DNA from: Drechslera avenae
Taxonomy: Eukaryota > Ascomycota > Dothideomycetes > Pleosporales > Pleosporaceae
Assembly: GCA_034640345.1 (NCBI GenBank)
Contig: JAXRVH010000007.1
Location: 124,001-188,000, forward strand
Length of the DNA stretch: 64,000 bases
Reading direction: 5' to 3'
Part shown: positions 44,202-56,712 of the stretch, in pieces
Layout of the letters: each line of letters starts with the position of its first letter
How positions within the stretch are numbered: the first letter of the stretch is position 1
The notes under the pieces: model-generated
What the model was told of the DNA's origin: nothing
The model's database searches: none
What the model saw: only the letters and a program-made list of their open reading frames with translations
Translations under genes and position numbers: made by a program

Positions 44202-45417
44202 ATGTAAGTCTGGTACCATTGCGCAATTAGGGTCTCAAGGCAGTCATGTTCCCCTTCCATGGTTGACTTAAAGAACCCTCGCGCACTTGTTCTGGAATGC
44301 GATTGCTAATCACATTTTGTTAGGAATCGATCACTTTCAGTCCGCTCGAAGAAGGGTAGTGGTAGTGGAGAGAAGTCCGCACCCAAGCACCGCTTCACCA
44401 TGGCCTCTCTCCGAGGCACGCAACAGCCGGAGCTCTCGAAGAAGCTGTTCAAGATTATCAAGTCGGAGAACCATGCTATCGGTGCCTATGAGGCTGCGGC
44501 ACGCGAACGGCTCGGTATTGCTCAGCAACTGTCTGAATGGGGCGAGGCAACCGAGGATGAGACGATTTCGGATGTCTCAGATAAGCTTGGGGTGCTACTC
44601 GCAGAGATAGCCGAGCAAGAGGATCTCTATGCCCAGTCTCTGGAGGAATATCGGGGCATCTTGAAGCAGATCCGCAACACAGAAAGCTCGGTACAGCCAA
44701 GCCGAGACCATAAGACTAAGGTATACTCTAGTATCGCAGTCAGTGCACTATTTCTAACCATGGCACAGGTTTCTGATGAGATCGCCAAATTGAAGTATAA
44801 GGAACCACAGAGTACTAAAATAGTACAGCTCGAGCAGGAGCTCGTTCGCGCAGAGGCTCAGAGCCTGGTCGCTGAAGCACAACTGAGCAATATTGTATGC
44901 TGTCTCTGTGTTGATCAATGCCCCTTGCTGATCCCTGTAGACCCGCCAGAAGTTCAAAGAGGCCTATGACCACCACTTTGCAGCCACCATCGAGCGTGCA
45001 GAGAAGCAGATCATTCTTGCCAAGCATGCCCGCCGGCTTTTGAACCTCGTCGATGACACTCCAATCGTACCCGGCGATGTGCACCCACCATTCGCCGAGG
45101 TAGAGACAGCGCGTCAAGTCCTTACTGATGCCGAAGATGATCTTCGCCACTACCGATTGGAAGTAGAGCCCATTCATTCCAACGCAGGAAACCTTGGTGT
45201 GGGCGCGATGCCGGGAGCCCCAATGCCGGGAGCCACAGCTGGAACAGCTGAAGCCTCAATTGCAGACTCTAGTACTTACGGCAACACAACAACAAGCGAG
45301 AGTCCGGTAGGTGTGGAGTTTGACAAGGCGGGGTCATCTGCTCACCCCTTGGAAGAAGCGGACAGAGTGGAGAGGCAGCACGAGACTCCACGACAGGAGG
45401 TTGCCAACGTTGCCTAG
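44202..45417 (+). CDS. Eisosome core BAR protein (PIL1/LSP1 family)
   Basis: Four coding exons, 44202-44203, 44324-44720, 44769-44894 and 44941-45417, encode 333 residues. The ATG itself is split: AT before a 120-bp intron (GTAAGT...TGTTAG) and G after it. The join gives the N-terminus MNRSLSVRSKKGSGSGEK, which suits the family. The body is a BAR domain (about 45-260: ELSKKLFKIIKSEN, QLSEWGE, EQEDLYAQSLEEYR, KFKEAYDHHFAA, HARRLLNLVDDTPIVPGD). An unstructured Gly/Pro/Ser-rich tail follows. These proteins polymerise on PI(4,5)P2-rich membrane to form eisosome furrows and respond to sphingoid bases. Two paralogues are usual in moulds. I cannot say which this one is. Confidence 0.92.
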
Positions 45418-45873
45418 TGGTCGCGTACAGTTGTGTAGTGAGATTCGGATTATAGTAGTTTTCATGATGGCTACGCGTACTAACGATTTGATAATTGAAT
45501 GGATGGTGCGCACATATACCTGTACTGAAATGACAATCCCATTTGCGATACGTACGTTTGATTGCTTTCGGCGATACCTAGCCATGCTGTAGCGACAGCA
45601 TCTGGGTGAATGGACTTGTTGGATAAGACGGGTGCCTTGAACCGTGGATGCAGTACTCGCAAAGAGATGGCCGGTAGGTATCGCGTTCCACCTACACTAC
45701 GGAAGCCGTCTGTGCGTTTTGGCGGGGGCCCATTAGCGCGGAATGTGCCGTTCTCCCAAAGAAGACACATGGAGCTCTACCTCACCTAAATACACGCCCA
45801 AGCCCACGAATACGGCCAATTCTCCAACCATCACGCCGCACCCCTTCTACCACTCTCCTCCGCTACTTTTACC
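45418..45873. other. Intergenic
   Basis: 456 bp. The 3' flank of the eisosome gene is followed by a C/T-rich leader for SEC24 from about 45780. Confidence 0.5.
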
Positions 45874-48673
45874 ATGGCGGACCGCAAGAAGAGGGACCGC
45901 TACGCAGCGGGGACAGGATACCAATTCGGTGCGAATACTCCAGACGCCCAAGCCCAAGGACCTCTCCCGCCCGCAGCAGCAGGTTACGGCGCTCCTGCGC
46001 CTTCATACGGAGCGCCATCCCCGGCTTATGGCGCCCCTGCTCCTGGATATGGCTCGCCAGCCCCCGGATACGGAGCACCGGCGCCATATGGACAGCCACC
46101 AGCTCAAGATCCAAATGCTCTTGGTCAGCAGTTTGGACAGATGAACCTGGGCCCAGGACAGGCAGCACCGCAAGTCCAACAGCCCACAGCAGCTACTCAG
46201 CAGAACCAGCTATTTCCCTCAGATCTCATCGCGCAGCCTTTCCACGTCTCGGAGCTGTACAACCCTCCTCCACCGATCAATCTGCCATCCAACGCCGCGG
46301 CCACGCCCTCCGAATTCGCAAACGAGTCGAGCAAATATCTGCGATGCACCCTTAACACCATACCCACCAACCACTCCCTACTCAAGAAAAGCAAACTGCC
46401 CTTTGCTCTCGTCATAAGCCCGTATGCTAGCCTGCACGATTCCGAGGACCCGGTGCCAGTGGTTCATGACCAGGTCATCAGCCGCTGTCGCCGATGCCGC
46501 GCCTACATCAATCCTTTTGTTTCCTTTTTGGACCACGGACATAGGTGGAAGTGCAACATGTGCAACCTCACAAACGACGTCCCTCAGGCATTCGACTGGG
46601 ATGCGGCACAGCAGAAGAGCATGGATCGTTGGCAGAGACCAGAGCTGAACTATGCTGTAACCGAGTTCGTTGCTCCCCAGGAGTACATGGTCCGGCCTCC
46701 GCAGCCGTTGTGCTACTACATCATTTTGGACTGCACACAGGCTGCAGTCAACAACGGCCTTCTTGCTGTTGTCTCGAGAGTCATCAAGGAAGCTCTTGGA
46801 CGAATACCGAATGCGGATGGCCGGACGCGCCTTGGTTTCATGGCAGTCGATAATGGTCTGCACTTTTTCGGCATTCCTCCTGACAATAGCGAGTCCAACG
46901 AGCCACAGCAGCTCGTAGTTTCCGATCTCGATGAGCCCTACCTACCCATGCCCTCGGACCTTCTCGTTAGCCTCAGCCAATGCCGTAACAATATCGAAAA
47001 CTTCCTCGACCGTCTTCCAGCCATGTTCCAGAACACACACGCTACTGGTTTCGCGCTTGGATCAGCTCTTCGGTCTGCACACAAACTCATCTCTCCCCTG
47101 GGTGGAAAGCTGACCGTCATTGGCTCTTCCCTCCCCAATGTTGGGCACGCCGCGCTGAACCCCAGAGAAGACAAGTCATTGTTGGGTACTGGCAAGGAAG
47201 GAAGTCTACTGCAGCCGGCAAACAACTGGTACAAATCATTTGCTGTGGAATGCTCCAAGAACCAGGTCTCGGTGGATATGTTCCTCTTTTCTCAGCATTA
47301 CCAGGACGTTGCCACGTTATCCAACCTTCCTCGGTTTACCGCCGGTCAGACGTACTTCTACCCCGGATGGAACGCTGCGAGACAGGAAGACGTTGTCAAG
47401 ATTGCAACCGAACTGTCCGACTACCTGTCTGCTGAGATTGGCCTTGAAGCTGTGCTCCGAGTGCGTGCGACTACTGGACTAAGGATGTCCGCCTTTTACG
47501 GAAACTTTTTCAACCGCTCTTCTGATTTGTGCGCCTTCCCAGCGTACCCCAGGGATCAAGCAGTGGTGATTGAAGTAGCTATTGACGAAACAATTTCGAA
47601 GCCATTCGCCTGCCTTCAGGCTGCTGTGCTACATACTACTTCGAGTGGCCAGCGCCGTATCAGAGTGTTGACACTTGCGGTACCTACAACGGAGAGCTTA
47701 GCATCAGTTTACGCATCAGCAGATGCGCAGGCAATCACTGCATACTTTAGCCACAAGGCTGTTGAGCGAGCGTTGTCGAGCGGTCTTGATGCTGCACGCG
47801 ATGCCCTGCAGGCCAAGGTTATCGAAATTCTTTCGACCTACAGGAAAGAGTTGGCAGGCGGCAGTATGGGTGGTGGTGGCCTGCAACTGCCACAGAATCT
47901 TCGTGCTCTCCCGATTTTATTTTTGGGTCTTATCAAGAACGTTGGTCTTCGTAAGAGCGCTCAAATTCCGAGCGATCTCCGGTCAGCGGCTCTCGACCTC
48001 CTCTCGACACTACCTTTGCGACTGCTTACGCAGTATATCTACCCGAGTTTCTACTCGCTTCACGTACGTTCTGTCAAAAGATAATGCCTGTCCTTGGAGC
48101 TGACACATTTTAGGACATGCCTGATGATGCGGGCGTACCGGAACCTACCACTGGTCAGATCACCATGCCGCCTGCCATGAACTTGTCCAGTGCAGCAATT
48201 GTCCCATACGGCCTATACCTTTTGGATGATGGCGTTAACCAATTCTTGTAAGTACAGTGTATATGGCCGATGCTTACCACCAACTAACATGACCAGGTGG
48301 ATTGGCCGTGATGCTGTTCCCGCACTCTTGGCGGACGTATTTGGTGTCGAGGACCGTACACAACTGAAGCAAGGCAAGGCTTCATTGCCTGTCCTGGACA
48401 ATGAATACTCTGAGCGAGTACGAGCAGGTGAGTTGATACTATTAGGAGAAGATGGCACTGGTTGTCTGACATTATGCAGTTGTGGAAAAGTCTCGAGATC
48501 ACAAGTCAAAGGGAGTGGGATCTATCACACTACCTACGCTATACATTATCAAGGAAGATGGCGACCAAAGTCTGAAGTTGTGGGCACAAACATTGCTTGT
48601 GGAAGACCGAGCAGACCAGGGCGAGAGTATTGTGCAATGGATAAGCAAGCTTCGGGAAAAGGTGTGTCAATGA
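45874..48673 (+). CDS. SEC24: COPII coat cargo adaptor Sec24
   Basis: Four exons, 45874-48063, 48114-48247, 48297-48427 and 48480-48673, give 882 residues. Sec24 pairs with Sec23 in the inner COPII coat and selects cargo at ER exit sites. A disordered N-terminus contains repeats of the type GYGAPAP (about 35-75). The zinc finger CRRCRAYINPF...KCNMC covers about 205-231. A vWA-like trunk (YYIILDCTQAAVNNGLL), a beta-sandwich, a helical domain and a C-terminal gelsolin-like domain (YGLYLLDDGVNQFLWIG) follow. The last ends with WISKLREKVCQ. The three introns cluster at the 3' end. Length and order match yeast Sec24. Confidence 0.95.
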
Positions 48674-51600
48674 TGAGTGCGCATGCCAGAGCAGAATGCT
48701 GACGAACGGCTCAGGTTGTGCAGTAAGCACAGATGACATGGGTGTGGTCTTGTACTTTAGGCGGGGTCGAGTGAAGCAGTTTATTTTGTGGCATCGGCGC
48801 AGGATACGAATATGACCGGTGCATTGCTTGGGTGCGAGGACGGCAGTGGCGGGAGAGTGGCTACAGGCAAAAGTCATGAGTTATAGACAAAGCAATGTGA
48901 TACCAGTCGACATGTTTGCGGTTGCCTCGGTTGCTTTTGCGTGGAAGAAGGGCGCAAAGGGGCTTGGTGACGAGGATTACGCCCGCCATGGCTACACAAC
49001 AGTCGCAGGCGTGCTTATAAAACTCAGGGCCAGGCTGCCGTGCGGGGGAAGAAAAGGTTCAAACTCGGGTTGGAAGTTTGAAAATAGGTTCAGAGGACAC
49101 AGACTATCAGCATGCCACGACAGGAGCAAGACACAACAAGTGATGATTCATGTGGGGTTTTTTTTTTGAAATAACGTTTCCGAGCATGAGAGATGAATAC
49201 GGGCATGCAATCTATATATCCCAGTGGGCGGGTTTGTTCTTAGTGGGTAATTTAGCATTTGTCAAGCCAGAGGCGTTGCGTAGTTGTAGACATGTGACAT
49301 GTGTATCTATCGACTGACTCCACCCTCGCTAGCGTACCAGGCGTCCACGAGTAATGGAGGGCAGGCCGCCCAATTTTGCCCCTCAACACCACGTCGCTAT
49401 CGCCACCAGGCCGCGGCCGGCGCTGGCGGTAAATCCCTTGCTCTGCTTCGCGCACCAAGGCAAGAGTGCATGAATCAGTAGGGCGGCGGTATTGCACCAT
49501 GGTTCGCATAAAGTCGATGCGTTTCACTAGCCCCTCGAGCTGGCGCTGCAGGACATGGGAGGAGGAGGAGGAGGAGGAAGAGGAGGAAGTTGTTACTCAG
49601 ACGTCGCGTGAGTAGGGCTACACATGGTGTGGAGACGTTGTTTTAAGCCGTCAAAGGGGCAACGTGTCAACATACATGGTTGCAGCCGGTGCAGGTACAC
49701 GGCAATGACGGGCAGATGAAAAAAAAAGTCCAAGGCGCCATGGTGCATGAGGTGCAGATGACTTGCGACCATGGTCACCTTTCCCGCGTGCATCCGCCTC
49801 TCTTCTCTGGTAGCCAGGTACTGGTCGGGGCAACCTGGCCCCTCTCGCCCTCGGGTCGGCGCTTTCCCAAGGTACGAGCTACTGTACAGCGTGTACGACG
49901 GCGAGGAAGACAGCCGGCATGGACCGCTAAGAGCTGGAAGTCCAGAGTCGGGCGTTCGCGAGCTACTGTGCTTGACCGCCGCCTCATTCGGTGCCATCTG
50001 GCGCCGTTTGCGCGGTGCACGACGCAGAATTTGTGATGTCTTGTGCAGACCGGCAGAACCACGGATGCTAGTGTTTTTCGCTTCGGTAAGGTACAAAGGT
50101 ACAAGACTTTTCAGGTGGATCTGTTGGTCGAGTCCCCTTGCATCGGCGCTTGTCTACGGTGTTAGCCTGCAGCGACTATCCGCGTCAACCAATTGCTTCG
50201 GCAGGCCATGGTCAGACGGTCCGTGGGCGTGTGGGTGGGTGGGTGGGTGAGTGTATGTGAAGGAGAAGACAAGCCGCGGCCGCCGTTTGCTGTCTACGAC
50301 TCTCTTTAGTCTGCTCATAGCAAGGTGGTGATGGGGGCCGGGGAGAGGCCGGGCTTGGGCTGGTCAGAATCAGAATCAGAATCAGAGAGTCAGAGTCAGA
50401 GGGGAGAAGACGGCCAAGGCGGTCTACTTGACGACACGTGAAACACAGCGGTGGGCGGTGGGCGCTGGTTTGGGTTTCGTCATGGCCAGAGGCAGGAAAA
50501 GGAAAGGTCGCGGGTTTCTTCTGCTGCACGGCTGCAAGGTAGATGCTTTGCTCGCATGCCGGCCGTCGTGTCCAGAGCCCCCTGCCTTCGAGACAGTAGT
50601 ACCTCGTAGGCTCATACTCGACCGAATCCAAGGCGCGCATGCTGCAAGTCTGACAGGCGGCCGAAGAAGCGTTCGGTCCAGCTGCGCCTCTGGCCGTACG
50701 AAAGAGAGCAGCTAGGTTCCAGAGGCTGCAGGCTGGATAGGCGGGCCAAGCATCGCTAACTCGTGGATCTGCAGGCAAGATGCGCTCTGTCGCAAGGTGG
50801 ATCGGACTCCAAGTCTAACCCCAGCCTTCTACTGTGCCAGGCCAGCCGTCCAGGGCGCACCACCAGCAGTGAAGCTAACATCCCGTCCTGTGCCTTACCA
50901 ACCCCTCCTCGCATGCTGTTGCGACGCAACCGTGAGTGAGTCGTCGTGCCCCCTCCCCCCCCCCCAAACTCAAACTCAACCCAACCCAACAACGCCTTGC
51001 TTGCACCAGTCTCCCCACTCTTCCTTTTTCCCTTTGCTCTCTTGTGTGTCTCAACCCGTCTAGCTGCATCGTTCCCCCAAGAGCCGCATTCTGCCGCCTC
51101 TGCTCGTGCTCAGCTGTGTGTGTGTGCATCGAGTCCGCATCAAAGAGGGGCCAATCCCCTCCCCTCCCACCCCCCCGCCACCTGAGCTCACAGTCCCGCG
51201 CCTTATCATACACAGCCAACGTCCTGTCCGCCTATCCGTGGTTGCGACACCCTGACTACTACTACTGGCTCGCCCTGTGAACGATCCGTCTCCACGCCCT
51301 GACGACTCGTTGACCAGACCATCTTCTGCCCTCTCCCATTGCCGCTCCCCACCACGTCTTTTGGTCGCTCCGACTGAGCTGGGCGCAGCGTCCGGATGTT
51401 GTTGCAACGCCGCTCTCTATTCGTCATCATATCGTTTCAGCCTTCTTACACCCACTCCACCGAGGCACCGCCCGCAGTATCACACTGATTGTGCCGCCCA
51501 AGGCTGCCTGCCCGGCACCTCGTGCCTGCATTAACTCGACAGTCTGCCCTGGGACACACTCGCCCAAGGCTGCCGCCTGCCCTATCGTGCACCTCGCACC

Positions 51601-51699
51601 GTCGACGCGCCTCGTTACCACACACCTGCGCAGTACACTAAGCACCACGCGGTCCCCAGACGAGCACCGCCCGGACTGCCGGCCACCCTGCCTTGCACC
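48674..51699. other. Long spacer and pyrimidine-rich leader, ~3 kb
   Basis: No intact gene recognised. It contains a GGA run (49557-49590), a GGGT run (50229-50250), an AATCAG run (50368-50392) and a strongly C/T-rich tract (about 50940-51690) just before the zinc-finger gene. The frames seen here are low-complexity by-products of that composition. Probably a long promoter with a long 5' UTR. Confidence 0.5.
50229..50250 (+). repeat. GGGT microsatellite
   Basis: About five GTGG/GGGT units in a row inside the zinc-finger gene's upstream region. Confidence 0.7.
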
Positions 51700-53942
51700 A
51701 TGTCCACCTTCCAAGCAGTCAACACAACACTGACGGTGCCGGACCCGCCACCAGGGCGCCAAATGGAAGACACGACGCCTACCACTCCGCGACCTAACAG
51801 CAGCTTCTTTACCGAGCCCAAAGCGAGCGAGGATATCCGCGCTGAGGATCCGTCAGCCAAGACGCCCACACGCAACACCTTTGCCGGGCTCGCTGGCCAG
51901 CGCCCGCTACCGTCGTCGCCCGCGCGCGAGCTGAGCGAGACGCCCTCGGCCTCTAATAAGAGCGAGCAGAGCAGAGAGGACTCGCACAGGTCGTCACACT
52001 CGCAGGATGTGCAAATGGGCGAAGGCGACGAGGATGAAAAGGACGGGTCGGACAACGAAAGCGTCAACAGCGACTCGAACCGGCCTTCCAAGAAGAAAAA
52101 GGGCCAGCGCTTCTTCTGCACCGACTTTCCGCCATGTAATCTGAGTTTCACCCGAAGCGAGCATCTGGCGCGGCACATCCGGTACGTCAATTCGCTGCTC
52201 GTACTGCCTTTTTTTTTGCTAACCTGCTTCACAGTAAGCACACTGGTGAACGACCTTTCCAGTGCCACTGCTCCCGACGTTTTTCACGCCTCGACAACCT
52301 CCGCCAGCATGCACAAACCGTACACGTCAACGAAGATATTCCATCCGAGTCGCTAGCCGCTACAGGCACAAGGTTTCAGCGCCAAATCCGAACCGACCGC
52401 GTAAGACCACCTGGGAACCGCTCTCGAGCGAACACACTGGGCAGCACTGGTGGACACAGCAGAGGTCATAGCAGAAACCTATCCGCCTCCAGCATAACTT
52501 CTACAATCTCGAGCTTGAGCGTCGCTCAATCCCCGGATGTTCGGCGAAGACCACCCCCTCTGGCCATGGCAAGTGACGGCGGTGCAAGTGCAAGGGCACG
52601 CCTATCGCTCAACACGATGAGTGCCTACGACCCACCCATGATGGGCAGTCCCGGACCTGTGGAATATGACACCCAGTCCAATGCACCTACAACACCTACC
52701 TCTGCCACCTTCTCCCCTGCTGCCGCCGGCAGCCCTGCTCGTTTTGGCTCTACCATGCAGTCTCCGGCATCGACAGCCTCAAGGCCAGTGTCTTGGGCGG
52801 GGCCGCCACCGCCAGGACGTCGACAATCCATTTCCTCCAACGGCAATCCTTTCTCTGGTCCACCAGGACAGGGTCCCCCTGCATACATCACACCTCTGCA
52901 ATCGACTGCCGCCCCTACCTACTCGGTACAGAGCAGCGCATACGCCAGCCCAACAGTATCAAATTTCTCAGAGTCTAGGAGGGATTCCAACGCAGACGCA
53001 GACTGGAGGCGACGTACCTGGCATCCAGGAACTTACAGTGGCCCTCGACCAGCGACGAGTGGGCTTGGTTATCATCAGACGCCCGATGCTCCACGACCAC
53101 TCTACACGTCACAGCCCGCGGCTTCACAGACTACCAGGCTCCCCGGTATCGAGAGTTTCGACCATGCTCCTCCCCCGCCGCCACTACCTCGACGTCAGCC
53201 AAGTCCTATGCAAGTGGATGCCCCAGCTCGTCCACTTACCTACCATGCTCCGGCGGCACCCAGCAGAGGCCACCACAAACGAACGAGCATCTCGTGGGAA
53301 ATTGATCGTCTAAACATTGCAGGTCCAACCTCCCAGAGAGAACAATGGTCGCAACAGTACCCCGGCAGTGCAGGTCGGGTGAATGCTGCACGGCCAACGA
53401 CGGCTCCGCATGGTTATTTCAGTCGGCAACCACCAAATTTGCAGCCTATTCAAATCCCACCAGTGGTTTCATCACCTAGGACTTCGCAAGAGAACCCCGA
53501 AACGCCCCGCAAGAGCAAAAGACAAGCCTGGTACAACGGACCTCTTGCCCAAGCACAAAGACCTTTGCAACGGACATCGCCCGAGGACTCGAGTAGTAGT
53601 GAAGGTGTCCCGACACCAGGGACCATGATTGATTATCATCCTGCTATCGTGCACAGCAACGGTTACGTGGAAGCGCCAGTCGTTGAAGAGCATAAGCCTG
53701 CTTCACCGGCAGCCTCCATCATGGAGAGACCTCACCCTCTACACGCGCAACCGCACCAACACTACCATAGCCATAGCCTCTCAAACTCGAGCTCAAGCTA
53801 CCGTCCGCAGCGTGAACCCGAGCGGGGACCCGTGACATTTGGTCAGCCGCTACCGCAGGCAAACAACAATGACATGAGGCGATTGGAAGCGCTTGTCGCA
53901 GTAGCCACTGGCGAGCAGCAAGCTGTCGTAAATCGATCTTAG
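51700..53942 (+). CDS. C2H2 zinc-finger transcription factor
   Basis: Two exons, 51700-52181 and 52235-53942, with a 53-bp intron (GTACGT...CACAG), encode 729 residues. An acidic, Ser-rich N-terminus is followed by a basic patch (SKKKKGQR). Then come two C2H2 fingers at about 140-191: Cys140/Cys146/His159/His163 and Cys171/Cys173/His186/His191. The intron falls between RHIR and KHTGERP, inside finger 1. FTRSEHLARHIR and FSRLDNLRQH are the DNA-reading helices, similar to those of stress-type factors that bind AGGGG-like sites. After the fingers lies a conserved basic block (GTRFQRQIRTDRVRPPGNRS) and a long disordered Pro/Ser-rich tail. Nuclear regulator, targets unknown. Finger 2 has an unusually short C-x-C spacing. 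Confidence 0.88.
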
Positions 53943-55522
53943 GTCAGCTCAATTCAGCCGAGTACCACTTGTTCATACAACATCAGCACAGCCAGGCTAC
54001 ATGTCCTCACCACTAGTGTACTTCAGTCACGCCCAACGATGTTCACGACAAACGAAGAATACATAACGAATCTCCTATGATCTCACGCAATGAAGACGTA
54101 CAACTTTTTTGATCTTGGAGCAAGGTTCAATCCACTGTTGGGATTTCTTTCCTCTTTTGTCTCATTTCTCCCTACACTTCTTTCTTCTTTGTCTTCTGGT
54201 TGCTGTTGCCAAAGGGTGAGGGTTCTTATTACACCTCTTCATGAACCCCATCATTGCTCGACTTCCTTGGGATACCCTGATCCGGCATTCTTCTCTCCGC
54301 TTCTTCTTCTTCTTCTACTTTTCATTTTTTATCCTTGGACATGACAGCCATCTTTCTTACGTGTTCATCTTATGTATGATGTTACTCTCTGAATGGACTT
54401 TTGGGTTTCTTCTCTCGTTTATGGGATATACCAAATCGTAGCAACAGCGGGAGTCTGGGTGTTTTTTTACATGGATATGGGTTGATTTATGGGAACGGAT
54501 GGAGGTAGGCAACGGGAGATATAGGATTGGGTAATTAGCGGGAGAGGAAGTGGAGGTGGGGTCATGGGTCATGTACTTAGTCAAGTCTTTCGGACACTTG
54601 GTAATATGCTTGTATATGCTTCTGGCTTTGTCTTTTAATCACCCTGATTCAGATTCCATACCATGGTTCTTTTCAAAGTATGCCTCTGTGATTTAATAGA
54701 GACTACACATAATTTGTGTTCGCCTGCCCTTCTTCTTCTTCTTCCCTCTTCCTTTCTCGCACACTTTTCCTAATTCCCATTTCTCCAAATCCCCCCCCCC
54801 CCCCCCCCCCTCCTTGTCAAGCTATGCTAACTCATGGCCACCTCAGAGCAAGGAGGATAGCCTTACGGTACGACATGCATCTTTATAGAACATGGAAGAA
54901 TTAGAGAAGGCAAAGGTAAATCGTTATAGTCGTGTTCAATACAAGTTTTGAAGGAAAGAAGAAGAAAGAAAAAAGCCCGGGCTATTTAGCTAGATTTGTA
55001 GATGAAAGAGTGGAAGAGTGGAAGGGTAGAAAAGCAAAGGAAAGGAGACCAAAGGGCTTTAATACGGCCGTGTGAGATTGTAAATCTATATAGTATCAAA
55101 GTAAAGCCTTTTACGACATTCATAGACGACAATGCAACATGGATGTATCTAAAAACAAAGCAGAACAAAAAGAAAAGAGAAAAAGAGAGAGGCTGGCTGG
55201 TCTTTACTTTCTCCAAACTCATTCCTTCTTCCCCCGTTCGGACGATCCTATGCCGCCAAACACTGACAAGTTGTACTGGATAGAGAAATGCTGTTCTTGA
55301 TATGTCATGTTCATTTTACATGTGCACAAAAAGAAAAGAAAACCACGCCAATATCAATAATCATGACATTCATTCTTCATTCGCCATTTGTCATGCATGC
55401 CTCGTCTATAGCTCGCAAAGCCTACCTCCACCATCCACTCACATCACCAACCCTATGTATCGTACACTATTCTGCACTTGTGCTTCCACACCGCCACCAT
55501 CACCGTATTCACCCAGCTTAGA
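53943..55522. other. Convergent 3' regions
   Basis: 1.6 kb between the zinc-finger stop and the RPN12 stop. T- and C-rich on the left, A/G-rich on the right. A run of 20 C lies at 54791-54810. No gene recognised. Confidence 0.5.
54791..54810 (+). repeat. Homopolymer C20
   Basis: Twenty consecutive cytosines. The length may be affected by sequencing error or vary between isolates. Confidence 0.85.
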
Positions 55523-56416
55523 CTAGACAATCGTCTCCAACTCCCTCGCATACCCCAGAGTATTCTCGATAACCTGATCGCTCGTGACCAGAATATCCCT
55601 GCTCAAATAATCATCCTCTTGCTGGGGAAAGTATATCCTCCCATCCTTGACGATCCAACCAGACTCCTTTGCAAAGTTGACCACGCTACCTTCCGAGTCG
55701 AGGAACAAGAGGGATTTGGCGTCTGAGATGGGGATGGAGGGGTAGGCACGCTCGCTGCACGAGGCGATTTCCTTGCGGATAGTTCCGATAAGGATCTAGA
55801 AGCATCATGTTAGCGAATTGCCACACATACACACACTCCCTCTCTCTAGCTAAATATAAAGTGAACGTACCTCTGTAAACAGACCAAACTCCTCACCAGG
55901 CACCCTCTCGCTCTTGGTCTCTACCCACACCTTATCGTAGCTTCCCTCCATAAGCGCCTGCTCCAACCGAATCGGATACTGAATAAACTGATCCGCTTCT
56001 AGCTTCGCGCCTGCCTGCGCAGCCGCCACCTCGAGCGTCTCAAGCTGCGTGTGGAAGCCTGCATAGTCGCCCTCGCTCAGCAGCAGCAACAGGTACAGAC
56101 CCGTGACCTTGCTTGCGTTGCTGCCTTCCTTGGGTAGTGTCGACTCGGGCAGCGAGTAAAAGGGCTGCAGCTGCTGGAAGTAGCGCGTAAAGGACTCGGT
56201 GTCTTTGAGCCGGATCGAAATGATGGCGCCTAGCTCGAGCGTCTCGCGCGCCAGCTGCAGGTGTTTCCGCGGCGACTTGGCTTGCGGGATGAGGGCGTTG
56301 AGGTGGAGGAGCGCGATCTTGGCTTTGCCTAGTAATGAGGTTGATTGCTGGTAGTTGTGCGACTTGAGCGTCTGGTGGAGCTGTTGGAGCACGCTTGAGA
56401 GTTCCTTCTCGGCCAT
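55523..56416 (-). CDS. RPN12: 26S proteasome lid subunit Rpn12
   Basis: Two exons on the minus strand, 56416-55871 and 55795-55523, with a 75-bp intron, give 272 residues against about 274 in yeast. Rpn12 is the last subunit added to the proteasome lid and helps join lid and base. Order: an N-terminal helical repeat region (ELSSVLQQLHQTLKS...LLGKAKIALLHL), then the PCI/winged-helix part at the C-terminus (DAKSLLFLDSEGSVVNFAKESGWIVKDGRIYFPQ). The frame stays open upstream to 56650, adding 78 low-complexity residues. The ATG at 56416 (MAEKELSS) is preferred because it gives the family's normal length and N-terminus. Confidence 0.9.
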
Positions 56417-56712
56417 GGTGTGTGGTGATTTGAGGGGATTGGGGGATGAGGGTGGGGTTGACCGGACAAATTGCGTGGGTTGAGCGGGCGATGTTGTGGA
56501 TGGGATGTTTGTTGCGGTAAGTGGGAGCTTTGGTGGTTTACGTCGGAAGAGTGTCGGCGTCGGAGGTGGTGCTGGGCTTAGCGCCTGTGAGCTCATCGAC
56601 CGCCACGCCATGTCGTAACCCTCAAACGTTCGATAGCGAATATAAGCCATTTAGTTTATTTGGTTTGCAGCATGAATAGGTTCCGTTAAGAGAAGAAAGA
56701 CTTCAGAAAATT

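Noticed and set aside
49059..49069. GGTTCAAACTC, a tRNA T-loop-like string
   Set aside because: No matching acceptor stem, D-arm or anticodon arm could be paired upstream.
52666..53313. 215-codon plus-strand frame
   Set aside because: Alternative frame inside the Pro/Ser-rich tail of the zinc-finger protein.
56417..56650. 78-residue N-terminal extension of RPN12
   Set aside because: Low-complexity Pro/Ser/Thr sequence not expected in the family; the ATG at 56416 gives the normal length.
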